From Flavobacterium supellecticarium (GTDB lineage: Bacteria; Bacteroidota; Bacteroidia; Flavobacteriales; Flavobacteriaceae), in contig NZ_SSNZ01000001.1 in the NCBI RefSeq assembly GCF_004801375.1, forward strand, positions 372,001-436,000: a stretch of 64,000 bases of DNA, written 5' to 3'. The number at the start of each line of letters is the position of its first letter. The stretch's first letter is position 1. Shown here piece after piece: positions 36,399 to 46,057 of the stretch. Made by a program: the position numbers and the translations under genes. The notes under the pieces were generated by a model, which ran no database searches, had not been told where the DNA came from, and was given only the letters and a program-made list of their open reading frames with translations.

Positions 36399-37268
36399 TC
36401 AATTATCCATAAGAGCATTGTAAATACTCAATGCAACATCCTTATCACTTAGGTATCCCTCTATACCATGCTTATTACTTGTAAAGTTATCGATATTCCC
36501 ATTGTTCTCAATTGCAGGATTAATTTCAAAATGCGGTTTCTCTAATGGATACAATGATACGATATCTAATTTATCGTAACCATTATACCAACCATTTAAA
36601 ACTGACCCCGGCATTTTTAGCGGAGCATCTAAATGTCTCTTTATAGATTTTACACCCAATGGTGAACCAACAGTGATAATCTTCTTTATATTTTTCGGTG
36701 TATGTTGACCAAGAACATTGTAACTGACAACCGATCCTAATGAATGACCTACCCAAACGCAATCTTCGGTAGGGATTTCATCTTTAACAAGCTTATCAAT
36801 TTTACTCCTAACACCATAATACTTTAGGTAGCAATATACATCGTGTGTAAAAGCAGCCAACGCCTTTTCACTCCAAAAGGACTTTTTGTCTATAGCCCGC
36901 AAAAGCTTTAAAATTAGTGGATGATTTTCTAATCCCTTTTCTACAACTAATTCCTGATTAGCGTCTTGAATATCTTTCGGTTTAACGCCAGCATTCTGGG
37001 CAATCTCTTCTAATAATTCTAATAAAATCTCGTCATCTTCATCTTGGGTCTCCCCTTTTTCAATTACATTTTCTACATTTTCTCCTTCAGTTTTTTTAAG
37101 CTGTTCTAATAGGTCTCCATAATAAGGGAAAATAACGTCACTATCATTTGGTTGCCAAGTGATGTTTGATTTTGCTAGTCCAACTTGTAAAGCTTCAATC
37201 CATTTTTTTTTCAGCTCGCTTGGATTTTTTCCTTGTTGAGCTCGTCCGTGTAATAATACTAACTTCAT
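36399..37268 (-). CDS. Alpha/beta hydrolase paired with a caspase-like protease
   Basis: The 289-residue protein has the alpha/beta-hydrolase outline: LLHGRAQ near the start (oxyanion hole), nucleophile elbow GHSLGS (Ser176), KLDIVSL (Asp235) and NKHGIEGYL (His267), a full catalytic triad. An acidic insert (about 60-90) is rich in Glu and Asp. No signal peptide or membrane helix is seen, so it acts in the cytoplasm, perhaps on lipids as a lipase-like effector. Its start is 2 bases after the stop of the caspase gene; the two are surely co-translated. Cleavage of this hydrolase by the protease is a testable guess. Confidence 0.85.
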   Translation of the reverse strand: MKLVLLHGRAQQGKNPSELKKKWIEALQVGLAKSNITWQPNDSDVIFPYYGDLLEQLKKTEGENVENVIEKGETQDEDDEILLELLEEIAQNAGVKPKDIQDANQELVVEKGLENHPLILKLLRAIDKKSFWSEKALAAFTHDVYCYLKYYGVRSKIDKLVKDEIPTEDCVWVGHSLGSVVSYNVLGQHTPKNIKKIITVGSPLGVKSIKRHLDAPLKMPGSVLNGWYNGYDKLDIVSLYPLEKPHFEINPAIENNGNIDNFTSNKHGIEGYLSDKDVALSIYNALMDN

Positions 37269-37270
37269 AA

Positions 37271-39100
37271 TTATATCTGTTGGTTAATAATTTTCATTAA
37301 TATAGCAGTTCCTTCTGGCTTAAACATGGTCCATAATCCTGTATCTAAATACTTTGATGAATCTATAAACTCAGATGCAACACGATCCTTAAATAAATGT
37401 TGGTATGACCAACCTGCGGACATAAGTGGGCACTGCGATGCTAAATTATGTTCATACAATTCATTCCCCAACATTGCTACATCGAATAATATTGTGCTAT
37501 TGTCAAAACGTAAATAAGTAAGTACGGATTTAATCTTATCAAATTTGCCTTCTTGTCTAAAAGCGTACGAAGCGTAGAGGGCTAAAGATGGATCCAAGGA
37601 TTTTCCGATTCTTAAAAAGCTACCGGCGTCATCAAAATCAAATTGATTCTTGGAATTGAAAACATTGCTAAAGACTTTAGAATAATCGAATCCTTCGTTA
37701 GCAGCATAGGCTACAAAACTACGAGCCTCCTCAATTTTATCTATATTTTCCAAATAAGTACGGTACGCATGCTCATTTCTTTGAACTGGTTTATAATTAA
37801 TTGTCAATAACCTTTCATCCTTAAAAACCAAAACTCCAATATACCCCTTTAAGATCGCTAAGGGCAATGAACAACCATTCTCAAGCACTAATAATCCATT
37901 ACTGCTTTCAATATCTGATGGAATCAGGATATCGGTTACAAATATTTTATTTTTAAATATTCTCTCTTTTATCGTACATTTCCCCCCTTCTACCCATACT
38001 TCCTTTACTTTAATTCCCTTAACAGTGAATCCATAATCACTTTTCTGAAAAGGAAAGTCTATGCTGATAGAATTGTTTTGCCGATTACCGGCAAGCTTAA
38101 AAGGTTTGACTAACGCCCTATTATAACTAAAGTTTAGATCAACAGGTTCCCCTTTACTAATTTGTTCACTGATTTTATCAATCTTCTCTTGCTGGGTCTC
38201 TTCTTTTTCCACAGGTAAGAGTACAAGACCCTCAAAGGAAATCTTCCCAGGTTCCATCTGCTCAAGTGCTGTAACCTCATTAAAATTAGGCGGAGGAGGA
38301 GGTGCACCTCCTCCTGATTTCAATCCATTATTCGGCTTTTTATTGAATTTAGAAATTGGAGGTTTTGGATTTATATATTCCACAGTAACATCCGGTTTCT
38401 GATCTAACTTTGAACCTATAGCAATGACCTTAGCTTGAACCAAATCGGGCAGTGTTTCTTTTAATTCGTACGCAGAAATAAACCAGTACTTAGGGTCATC
38501 CGAACTTTCTTTGATACTTTTGGGCTGATTACCTTCTAATACGTCTAAAAGTGTTTCAGCAAACACTCCGTACCACTCTTCTTCCTTTACTTCAAGTGCA
38601 GGTTTTCCCGGCCGGCACGCATAAAGTACGTCTACGGTACTACTATTGCTTCCCATCTTAGATATAGGAAAAATATCTCCTTGACCATAGTTAAAACTCG
38701 ATCCTTTAGTAAATGTTCGGCATGCGTCGGATATAATAAGAACATGGGGTATCCCAGCTTCGCGAGCCATATCTATGGTACCTCTGACATCAACCATTTC
38801 CGAACCATCATAATTAGCATCACTTAATAGCCACACCTCATTTCTTAAACTACGCATAACACCATGTCCTGAAAAGAATATAATGAGTTGCTCGTATTTC
38901 CGACTATCGAGTATACTTGCCATACGATCAAGTATCTGTCTTCGATTTACCTTCTTCACCTCACTATCGATAAATAGCTCTGTATCGTATTCCTGCTTCT
39001 TTGCCCATTCAGAAAACTTTCTTGCACTATCAGCAGCTTTATTGAGAGGTGTAAGTCCTTTCACAACATCCACACCAATACATAATGCGATTTTATTCAT
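37271..39100 (-). CDS. Caspase-like protease (peptidase C14) with C-terminal beta domain
   Basis: The 609-residue protein begins with a caspase fold: VGVD-like first strand, LIIFFSGHG (His79) and LIISDACR (Cys127), the His/Cys dyad, then YACRPGKPALE and a FAETLL helix. A linker with GGGAPPPPP (263-271) separates it from a C-terminal half of about 320 residues with a beta-rich part and a helical end; I cannot assign this half, which may sense the trigger. No membrane segment or signal peptide. Bacterial caspases act in several abortive-infection systems by cleaving partner proteins. Here the only partner is the hydrolase gene 2 bases downstream. Confidence 0.88.
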   Translation of the reverse strand: MNKIALCIGVDVVKGLTPLNKAADSARKFSEWAKKQEYDTELFIDSEVKKVNRRQILDRMASILDSRKYEQLIIFFSGHGVMRSLRNEVWLLSDANYDGSEMVDVRGTIDMAREAGIPHVLIISDACRTFTKGSSFNYGQGDIFPISKMGSNSSTVDVLYACRPGKPALEVKEEEWYGVFAETLLDVLEGNQPKSIKESSDDPKYWFISAYELKETLPDLVQAKVIAIGSKLDQKPDVTVEYINPKPPISKFNKKPNNGLKSGGGAPPPPPNFNEVTALEQMEPGKISFEGLVLLPVEKEETQQEKIDKISEQISKGEPVDLNFSYNRALVKPFKLAGNRQNNSISIDFPFQKSDYGFTVKGIKVKEVWVEGGKCTIKERIFKNKIFVTDILIPSDIESSNGLLVLENGCSLPLAILKGYIGVLVFKDERLLTINYKPVQRNEHAYRTYLENIDKIEEARSFVAYAANEGFDYSKVFSNVFNSKNQFDFDDAGSFLRIGKSLDPSLALYASYAFRQEGKFDKIKSVLTYLRFDNSTILFDVAMLGNELYEHNLASQCPLMSAGWSYQHLFKDRVASEFIDSSKYLDTGLWTMFKPEGTAILMKIINQQI

Positions 39101-39498
39101 TATAATTTTAGGTCAATAATTATTACTTCGCTAAAAATAACAAAATAAATAAGGCAAAAATCACTTCTTTAGTACTTTGTTTAATAAAATCAGACAAAAA
39201 ATATGCTTTGAGTAAAAAGTAATAATGGGTATTATATAAAAGCTATTAATTTCAGACGATAAAAGGTCAGCTTTAAACCAATATCGCTCCAACTCATTTT
39301 GGATGTCGATTTTCGTTTCATCATTTCTTCTTTATCTAAATTGAGTAATAAGCCATAAAAAGTTGAAAAGGATGTTCAAAAAAATTGTATTTTATCTGTA
39401 ACTGTGTTTGATATTAAGAGTATCTTAGTGATACAGCAACAACAAAGATATCAAGCAATTTACGCTTATCTAATTGGTTTTTTAAATTCTTACACCCA
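39101..39498. other. Divergent promoter region between caspase and HEAT-protein genes
   Basis: These 398 AT-rich bases hold no open frame of note. They must contain promoters for both flanking operons. No inverted repeat longer than about 8 bases was noticed and no precise promoter is claimed. Confidence 0.4.
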
Positions 39499-42162
39499 AT
39501 GGCAAATTCTTTATATGGAGAAACGAGGTTAAATGAATCACTTGAAATGGCTAGGAGAAGTAAAAGTATCGCTCCTGATATAAAGCATTGGTGTTCTCAT
39601 ATAAAAATAGTTTCCGAATACGGCGGTTTAATCGGCCAGATGGGCTTGCCCACAATGAACCACGTTTCTTGCCCGCAAGCAGACGGTGGTAGTGCAATGA
39701 ATTTAGAATGGGTCGCACATGATTTCATAATTGCTAATTGTCAGGATTGTCAATTTCATACTGAAACCTTTCCAAAAAATTTTGGGCGTCGAACCTTGGA
39801 AGAATACAAGAAATATGTCGACAAGTTAAATCAGGATCGTGAAGAAGAACAAAAGATAATTGAGAATGTAAGAACGAAAATTAAAGGAAAAATATCAAAC
39901 CGGTTTAAATTCTCAAAGACAACTGAAATTTCAATCTTAAAGTTGGTGGATAAATTGAGTGACAATCAAAACCAGTTAAAAATTGCTCAAAGTATCAAGG
40001 AATCAAGTAGATTGAAACCGGCATTTTTCAATTCACTTTCATTGGATTATTTAGTGCTTTTTTTCGATATGGAGGATATTTCACATGACATTGCAGACTC
40101 AGTCGTAAATGTTATACTAGCTGATCCTACAAAACTATCCGATTTTACTAAAAGTCGAATCCTGGACTCTTTTGCAAAAGGTCAAAACTTAAATACAATT
40201 GTCAGATTAGCACAATATTTAAATCTTAAACAGGAGGAAGAATTAGCGTTTGTGACATTATTGATCAATAACTATTTTAAGGAAAATTTTACGCGCCAAG
40301 ACGATCCTTTCGAAAATTTTTCACCATTTATAATTAAGTATTTTCAAGACTATAGTTCCCGTCAGCAAGAAAACTTTAAAACAGTTGTATGCAATTCGTT
40401 AAAAGACGAAGATGCTGGTATAAGAAAAAATACATGCTTAATTCTATATCAGTTATATATTCTGGACAAAACGATTGCCATTCCTTTTCTGGAGAATATG
40501 ATTCTTACATACAATATTGTTGAGGAAGAGGACAGTCGTGGCGGCTCAGATTGGACCGTTAGCAGAACTCTAATTAGATTTTGTTACACAGATATAGATT
40601 TGGTTTTAAATACTATTTCAAGCAAGTTTAATACACTATCTACAGGTGCGAAAGTGCAAATTCTAAAATTCTATGATAATTTTTTGGAAACGGACGATCT
40701 ACGCGAATCATTTCCGGTCCAAAGCAGTGTATTGATTGATAAAATTATTGGCTTTGCAGCTAGTAACGAAATAAAAGATGATTTTGAAAACCCGTTCTCA
40801 ATATTACGTAACCTCACCGGATCATACCCCACAAAGTTTAGTGACAAATTCAAAGTCTTCCTAGGTTTTCTAATTGCTGCACTTAAAGAAAAAAATACTT
40901 TCAATTGGAATAAGAATAATCTAAACTCGATCACCACTACTTTTAATCCACTTATTGGCCTGAATGTCTATGACATTATGGATTTAGAAACTAAAATTTC
41001 TACAAAGCTAAATAATGTAAAAGATATTTTAGTAAATCTAGTTCCAGTAGATGAAACATCAAATTTTGCAGAAATTATAACGATCATCCGAAATCTTGAC
41101 TCTAAAAAGACAGAAGATGTAGATGTCAAAATTTATTTAATATCCGTTATACGCTCCTCCATAAAATCGAATATCAGCTTAGTACAAATTCTTCCTGATA
41201 CTTACAACTGGCTACTGGACATCAATGCATTACCAGTGCGTATGGAAGCACTAAAGCTATTAGCTGTTCTTCTTAAAAATCATTTTGCTATTATACCGCA
41301 AACAATATTTGATTTATTGCTACTATTGATAAAAGACGACGATATAGTAATTAGGAAGTTCGCTATTGATGCATATGGACAAATTTTAGTTAAAAAACCT
41401 TCTTCAATTCCAAAAGAAGTAACTGATTATTTGTTGGACCAATACGATAGTAGGTACGTTGGCATTAGTCATTCTATGTCCAATCTAACATATCCTTTAC
41501 TTAATATGCTACCAGTTGAAGAGCATAAAAAGTTATATAGAAAAGTGATTATGATGCTTGCTAATCATTATTCACAAAAGGATAAGAATAATGAATTTTG
41601 CCAAAAAATTTTAAAACAGGCTATATTTTTAAATAGAAAAGTTAATAGTGAAAACTTTATTCCTTACGAAAAAAACATCGTAGCAAATTATTTGCTACCA
41701 GATTGTAGCGATTTAGATTTCTATAAGGCTGAAAATTCCATTAGGCTACTTAACGATTTAAGGAGGAATAATGATGATTTAAATGATTTATGGCTCGCAT
41801 CTGCTTTGACTTTTATCTATAAATATCCTCCACGTCGCCATGAAATGGTAATATCAAATTCCTTTCGAAAAAAATTTTACAGTGAAATGTACTATTTAAA
41901 ACGTTCCGATATAGCTAAAGAATCTGAAGCTATTATGGAGTATTTAAAAAATCATTTGGAGGAAATAGATCTATATGACTATGATGTAATCAATGTATTA
42001 AACATTTTTGGCTATTTCTGCTTGCATAGTGCGGTTTTAAATCTATGTAATTGTATTATTGAAAATGTTCAGAAGGTACCTTCTAAAGATTATTTATTTC
42101 GTATTATTAACGACCATAAATTTTTGTCAGAATTGGCACTTGCTGGAAAAGATCATTTTTAA
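39499..42162 (+). CDS. Large HEAT-like repeat protein with N-terminal Cys cluster
   Basis: The 887-residue protein is almost wholly helical, with repeated amphipathic helix pairs of the HEAT/ARM kind from about residue 130 on (for example DEDAGIRKNTCLILYQLYIL and DDDIVIRKFAIDAYGQILV, the usual D-x-x-I/V-R pattern). The first 90 residues hold Cys32, Cys58, Cys81 and Cys84 (NCQDC), a possible zinc site. No catalytic motif is seen. It is followed 25 bases later by a nuclease-like gene. HEAT proteins in defence operons often act as scaffolds or sensors; that role is inferred. Confidence 0.75.
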   Translation: MANSLYGETRLNESLEMARRSKSIAPDIKHWCSHIKIVSEYGGLIGQMGLPTMNHVSCPQADGGSAMNLEWVAHDFIIANCQDCQFHTETFPKNFGRRTLEEYKKYVDKLNQDREEEQKIIENVRTKIKGKISNRFKFSKTTEISILKLVDKLSDNQNQLKIAQSIKESSRLKPAFFNSLSLDYLVLFFDMEDISHDIADSVVNVILADPTKLSDFTKSRILDSFAKGQNLNTIVRLAQYLNLKQEEELAFVTLLINNYFKENFTRQDDPFENFSPFIIKYFQDYSSRQQENFKTVVCNSLKDEDAGIRKNTCLILYQLYILDKTIAIPFLENMILTYNIVEEEDSRGGSDWTVSRTLIRFCYTDIDLVLNTISSKFNTLSTGAKVQILKFYDNFLETDDLRESFPVQSSVLIDKIIGFAASNEIKDDFENPFSILRNLTGSYPTKFSDKFKVFLGFLIAALKEKNTFNWNKNNLNSITTTFNPLIGLNVYDIMDLETKISTKLNNVKDILVNLVPVDETSNFAEIITIIRNLDSKKTEDVDVKIYLISVIRSSIKSNISLVQILPDTYNWLLDINALPVRMEALKLLAVLLKNHFAIIPQTIFDLLLLLIKDDDIVIRKFAIDAYGQILVKKPSSIPKEVTDYLLDQYDSRYVGISHSMSNLTYPLLNMLPVEEHKKLYRKVIMMLANHYSQKDKNNEFCQKILKQAIFLNRKVNSENFIPYEKNIVANYLLPDCSDLDFYKAENSIRLLNDLRRNNDDLNDLWLASALTFIYKYPPRRHEMVISNSFRKKFYSEMYYLKRSDIAKESEAIMEYLKNHLEEIDLYDYDVINVLNIFGYFCLHSAVLNLCNCIIENVQKVPSKDYLFRIINDHKFLSELALAGKDHF

Positions 42163-42187
42163 ACGAATTCTTCTTAAAATATAAGCG

Positions 42188-43681
42188 ATGGGAGCATTAT
42201 TTGAAGCGGACATCATTGATGTTCAGAAACAGCTGCGTCAGAAAATAAGTGAAGTATTTTCTGATTTTAATATTAGATTTATTCCAAAAATTCAGAGTGA
42301 AAAACAAGCAATAGATAATTTGTTACTTGAATTAATAGCTTCCTCAGGAGGCAAAAAAGAAGAAGCTATTTTTAGAAATGAGAAGGTGTTGGTTGACGCC
42401 GTTTTCCTTCTTTGCGAGTGGTGTCAAATGGTATTAAATGGAAAAACGGGTGCAGAGGCAAAAAGAATTGCTGCTGGGGTCAATATTAATCTTTTCGAAT
42501 TTGATGTATTTTCACATCTGGAATTATTTAATGATGGAGTAAAAGACCTCCAAGCACTTTTTAATAAAATAAACTATACTAATTTCGATGATTTAAAAAT
42601 TATCATCGATAAATTTCTTGAATTGCAGCATCCTTCCATAGCATACTTACATTCTGATAGTTATATTCCAAAAAACTACCATAAAAACGATGATCAAGTA
42701 GAAATAATGCCTGAAACGATCGTAGTATCGCTAGAGTTTTATTTACATGATACGGCATGGGCTAATCCACAGGTTTTAAAAGCAAAAGAAATATATGTCA
42801 TAAAAGGAATTTTAAGATTTAATAAATCCCCTGAAAACGTCAAAACGTTAAAGCTCTTAGCAGCAACAACATCATCCGATATATTTGAACTAAATATCAA
42901 CGACATCATACTTGATGAAAAATTGGATTATAATGTAGAAGGAACGCTATTATTCAAATACAGTCAAAGCAATTTTGAAGACAATTTGTCAATTAAACTC
43001 GTTCCTTATTTATTGGGGTCGGAAAAAGAAGAATTGCAACCTGTAATAATTGGTTATGATGAATTGAATGCAAAAATTTTGGATCAAAATAACAACCTAT
43101 TCAAAACGGGCTTTGAAACTATCGATAAAAAAGTTTTTGAGATTTATACGAATCCTCTCTTAGCACAAATGGAAATGCAGGATAGAAATGACTTTATTAC
43201 ACTACTTAATGGTATTACAAATTTTCAAGGTTATTGTCTTCAAAGCGGTCTGTACAAACATTTAACGGCATTGAAAGAAGATCAATTCAGGGATAAACTC
43301 ATTCAACACTTAACGGCAAATCCTTTGATTGGAGGTGCTATAACTAAAGAGTCACACGTTGCTGGTGGACGTGTTGAGATTGCCTATAAAGGACATATTG
43401 CAGAACTAAAGGTAGAAACATCAATTTCAGATCGAGCAACTTTAATCAAAAAGTATTCATCTCAAGCTGTGGCTTATGCTTCAGGAAACGGAAAATCTGC
43501 TTCAATTGTATGTATTTTAGATTTAACTGAAAAAGTGATGCCGCCAGGTCCTCTCGCAAGTAACGTAATATTGCGATCAGCTATCACACATGGATTTGAG
43601 CAAACGGGGTCTGAGGAGCATGCACAAGTATTTATATTTATTGATGGGAATACGAAAAATCCAAGTGAATACAGTAAATAA
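42188..43681 (+). CDS. PD-(D/E)XK-like nuclease partner of the HEAT protein
   Basis: The 497-residue protein has a helical N-terminus (1-150), a beta-rich middle (about 170-300) and a C-terminal nuclease-like domain (about 350-490). The last has EDQFRDKLIQHL (helix with Glu364), GGRVEIAY (Glu397) and IAELKVE (Glu406, Lys408), matching the order helix-Glu, (D/E), E-x-K of PD-(D/E)XK enzymes, followed by a Gln-containing helix (YSSQAVAYA). I do not know the family name. It is in one operon with the HEAT protein; together they look like a sensor-effector pair. Confidence 0.72.
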   Translation: MGALFEADIIDVQKQLRQKISEVFSDFNIRFIPKIQSEKQAIDNLLLELIASSGGKKEEAIFRNEKVLVDAVFLLCEWCQMVLNGKTGAEAKRIAAGVNINLFEFDVFSHLELFNDGVKDLQALFNKINYTNFDDLKIIIDKFLELQHPSIAYLHSDSYIPKNYHKNDDQVEIMPETIVVSLEFYLHDTAWANPQVLKAKEIYVIKGILRFNKSPENVKTLKLLAATTSSDIFELNINDIILDEKLDYNVEGTLLFKYSQSNFEDNLSIKLVPYLLGSEKEELQPVIIGYDELNAKILDQNNNLFKTGFETIDKKVFEIYTNPLLAQMEMQDRNDFITLLNGITNFQGYCLQSGLYKHLTALKEDQFRDKLIQHLTANPLIGGAITKESHVAGGRVEIAYKGHIAELKVETSISDRATLIKKYSSQAVAYASGNGKSASIVCILDLTEKVMPPGPLASNVILRSAITHGFEQTGSEEHAQVFIFIDGNTKNPSEYSK

Positions 43682-43704
43682 TTCTTTCCTCGTAATCATC
43701 TAAA

Positions 43705-43791
43705 ATGAGTGCAGATCTATCCTTATCTTTAGGTAACGATTCAGATAATTTTATAAAAGCTATTCAAAAAATTGAAGCAAATTCACTTTAA
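43705..43791 (+). other. 28-codon open frame, possible gene fragment
   Basis: A short frame (MSADLSLSLGNDSDNFIKAI...) follows the nuclease gene by 23 bases. It may be a tiny third gene of the operon or the start of a truncated gene; the 78 bases after it hold nothing. Support is weak. Confidence 0.25.
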
Positions 43792-43869
43792 TTACATTCC
43801 TTTTTTCAACAGGGCTCATTATGAATTCCGAACAAATTCATGGTTTAATGATTTTGATTATTGAAGATC

Positions 43870-44232
43870 TTATCTCTCTACTAAATCTGGAATATCTTCC
43901 AAACAATAGTAAATTTTCAAACCTCGCTCTTTCGCAATCTTAACATCGTTATCTGCTCCTTTTGACACACCTTCAAGCCTGAGGACTGCATCACACTTTT
44001 CAAGAAGTCGATGCGCTGTTGGATACTGTATTTCATCCCAAATACTGTCACCAATTTCTTTTGAGCCTGCCAAGTGCATCAATGGTAGTGCTACCCATTC
44101 ACCAATTATAGGAATATGTCCTTTACGGAATATTGGTAGGGCAACGGATTCAAGTTTGTCCAGATTCTTTTTTATTAATTCGGGATCATCATTGGTACCT
44201 CCTCGATAAGGACCTGCAATAAGTATCATCAT
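43870..44232 (-). CDS. Nucleoside 2-deoxyribosyltransferase-like protein (DUF4406-like)
   Basis: The 120-residue protein starts with ILIAGPYRGG, the nucleotide-binding loop of deoxyribosyltransferase-like folds, and has SIWDEIQYPTAHRLLEKCDAVLRLEGVSKGAD, with the Asp-x-x-x-x-Leu and SKGAD segments expected for DUF4406 relatives. These enzymes cleave or swap the glycosidic bond of nucleosides; some members act on nucleotides. It is the last gene of the CYTH-nudK operon (2-base gap after nudK). The reaction here is not known. Confidence 0.78.
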   Translation of the reverse strand: MMILIAGPYRGGTNDDPELIKKNLDKLESVALPIFRKGHIPIIGEWVALPLMHLAGSKEIGDSIWDEIQYPTAHRLLEKCDAVLRLEGVSKGADNDVKIAKERGLKIYYCLEDIPDLVER

Positions 44233-44234
44233 AA

Positions 44235-44813
44235 TTATAAAATATTATTGAGCTTTATGTATTGAAGAAGCATAATTGTTTTACCATCTTTAATCTCTCC
44301 TGATTCAATCATTTTCATTGCCTCATCAATTTTCAATTCAAGTACTTCTATGTTCTCTTCCTCTTGTTCAACTCCACCGCCCTCAGTTATTTTCATCTCC
44401 TTTGAATATTCAGCGACAAAGAAATAAAGGATTTCGGTGACAGACCCAGGCGACATATAAGCCTCAAAGATTTTTCGCACATCAGTAACCCTATAACCTG
44501 TTTCTTCTTCCGTTTCACGTCGAATACAATCTTCGGCATTATCCTTATCCAATAAGCCTGCGCAAGATTCGATTAGCATTCCTGACTCATTGCCATTTAC
44601 AAATGTTGGTAAACGAAACTGCCTTGTCAGGATAACTGTTTTTTGATTTCTGCTGTATAGTAATATCGTAGCACCGTTGCCCCTATCGTAGGCTTCTCTG
44701 CTTTGCGTCACTTTTGTGCCATCTTTCTTGGTATACTCGTAAGTTATTTTTTTAAGTACATACCAATTGTCTGATAAAATTTTGGCATCTACTATTTTTA
44801 TGTTATCTATCAT
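44235..44813 (-). CDS. nudK: NudK-type NUDIX hydrolase (GDP-mannose pyrophosphatase family)
   Basis: The 192-residue protein follows E. coli NudK closely over its length: [26 protein letters not shown], the NUDIX helix [30 protein letters not shown] and the end [13 protein letters not shown]. NudK hydrolyses GDP-mannose and similar nucleotide sugars in the cytoplasm. Gene order CYTH, nudK, deoxyribosyltransferase-like, with gaps of 9 and 2 bases, suggests a shared role in nucleotide clean-up or signalling. Confidence 0.92.
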   Translation of the reverse strand: MIDNIKIVDAKILSDNWYVLKKITYEYTKKDGTKVTQSREAYDRGNGATILLYSRNQKTVILTRQFRLPTFVNGNESGMLIESCAGLLDKDNAEDCIRRETEEETGYRVTDVRKIFEAYMSPGSVTEILYFFVAEYSKEMKITEGGGVEQEEENIEVLELKIDEAMKMIESGEIKDGKTIMLLQYIKLNNIL

Positions 44814-44822
44814 GTAATATCG

Positions 44823-45344
44823 CTACTGTTTTTTTAGAATTAAATCACTATAAGACAATTCTTCAACTTGGTCAAGTTCAATCTTGAAATAGTCATAATA
44901 GAAGTCACATTGTTTCTTTAATTCATCAATATTTAAACTGTCGCTTGTGTCTATTGCTTCAACTTCTAGGAAAGTTCCTAAATTGTCGACTTCGTCGAAG
45001 TGGAATCTTACATTACCAATGCCATAAATTTTCCTTTTTTTATCAACTATTACTTTCACTCCAAATTGGTTTATCAGGATTTTTTTTAGTGAATCATCTT
45101 GTTGATGCTCATAAAAAATAATTTCTGATTTTTTACTTCCAGCAAAATTTTCTCTGTTATAATCAATAAGGCTACTATTTTTACCTTTAATTTCTCTAAG
45201 CTTAAGGCGCCCATTGGAGGTGTTAAAATATGTGTCCACTTGATGGTCAGTTCCAAAGCTTACAGGGGTCAGTTTTAAAAGCAAATTTTCATATTTATCA
45301 ATTGACTCTACTTTCGCTTTAAACTCAAAGTTTTTAATTTTCAT
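44823..45344 (-). CDS. CYTH-domain protein (CyaB/thiamine-triphosphatase type)
   Basis: The 173-residue protein has the CYTH tunnel pattern: NFEFKAKV at the start (ExKxK form found in CyaB-like members), DTYFNTSNGRLKLREI (R and K pairs binding the triphosphate), SLIDYNRE, VDKKRKIYGIG, VRFHFDEVDNLGTFLEVEA (acidic metal ligands). CYTH enzymes bind triphosphate-bearing ligands and make cyclic AMP or cleave triphosphates; the substrate cannot be told. It leads the operon with nudK. Confidence 0.88.
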   Translation of the reverse strand: MKIKNFEFKAKVESIDKYENLLLKLTPVSFGTDHQVDTYFNTSNGRLKLREIKGKNSSLIDYNRENFAGSKKSEIIFYEHQQDDSLKKILINQFGVKVIVDKKRKIYGIGNVRFHFDEVDNLGTFLEVEAIDTSDSLNIDELKKQCDFYYDYFKIELDQVEELSYSDLILKKQ

Positions 45345-45438
45345 TGGATTTTTTATTTCTATTGTTGTTTTTCACCTCTTTCGCAAATTAATATCTTAAA
45401 CTGTTTATATTGGCAGTATTTCTTTTTAACAATATCAT

Positions 45439-45888
45439 TTATAATATTTTTTCAAAACAGATACTACTTTCAACATTTTCATATTGCCCATAATTTTGAA
45501 TAATCTTGTAATTACTCTTTTTATATAGTCCAATTGCTTCAAGCATTTTGTCTCCTGTTTCTAAAATACATTTTTTATAGCCTAGTTCTTTTGCCCACTT
45601 TTCCAAATCATTTAAAATGGCAATAGCAACCCCTTGACCACGCATTTCAATAGGTACATACATTCTTTTGATTTCCATTGTTGATTTGTCGTATGATTTC
45701 ATAGCACCACAGCCACTTGGTAAGTTGTCATTAAATGCAATTACTACATTTTCAATGAGGTCAATTTTATTATACTGTGCGAAGAAATCATTGGTGTCGC
45801 CATTTTTTAGAGCCAAGTCTTTGTCAAGTTCTAAAACTAAACTTTGAAATTCTTTATTCTCTGAATTAGTTCTTTTTAAAATTATCAT
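45439..45888 (-). CDS. GNAT-family N-acetyltransferase
   Basis: The ATG at 45888 (149 residues, MIILKRTNSEN...) is preferred; an in-frame start 24 bases upstream adds a short tail. Motif A is IKRMYVPIEMRGQGVAIAIL, with the RGQGVA acetyl-CoA loop, followed by LEKWAKELGYKKCILETG and AIGLYKKSNYKII, typical of small GNAT enzymes. It is 94 bases upstream of the CYTH gene and may share its operon. Substrate unknown. Confidence 0.88.
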   Translation of the reverse strand: MIILKRTNSENKEFQSLVLELDKDLALKNGDTNDFFAQYNKIDLIENVVIAFNDNLPSGCGAMKSYDKSTMEIKRMYVPIEMRGQGVAIAILNDLEKWAKELGYKKCILETGDKMLEAIGLYKKSNYKIIQNYGQYENVESSICFEKIL

Positions 45889-46024
45889 TTTAATTGATTG
45901 TTTGACTAGCAAATTTACGAAATTACAAAGTGCCTTTAATTATCATAATTGTAAAAAAAATGCCAACCGATCGGACGACTTTTATAGAGTTCCTGGTGAA
46001 AACACCTGATTTTCAGAACAAAAA

Positions 46025-46050
46025 AAAGGTTGAAGTTAAATTCAACCTTT
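46025..46050 (-). terminator. Terminator after the 46.1-kb small gene
   Basis: AAAGGTTGAA and TTCAACCTTT form a 10-base stem with a six-base loop. On the minus strand it is followed by a run of T, 8 bases past the stop at 46058. Confidence 0.8.
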
Positions 46051-46057
46051 CTTTGAT

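Noticed and set aside
37271..39100. Type III CRISPR-linked caspase (Craspase-like) system
   Set aside because: The protease lacks TPR-CHAT features and no gRAMP or type III genes are present.
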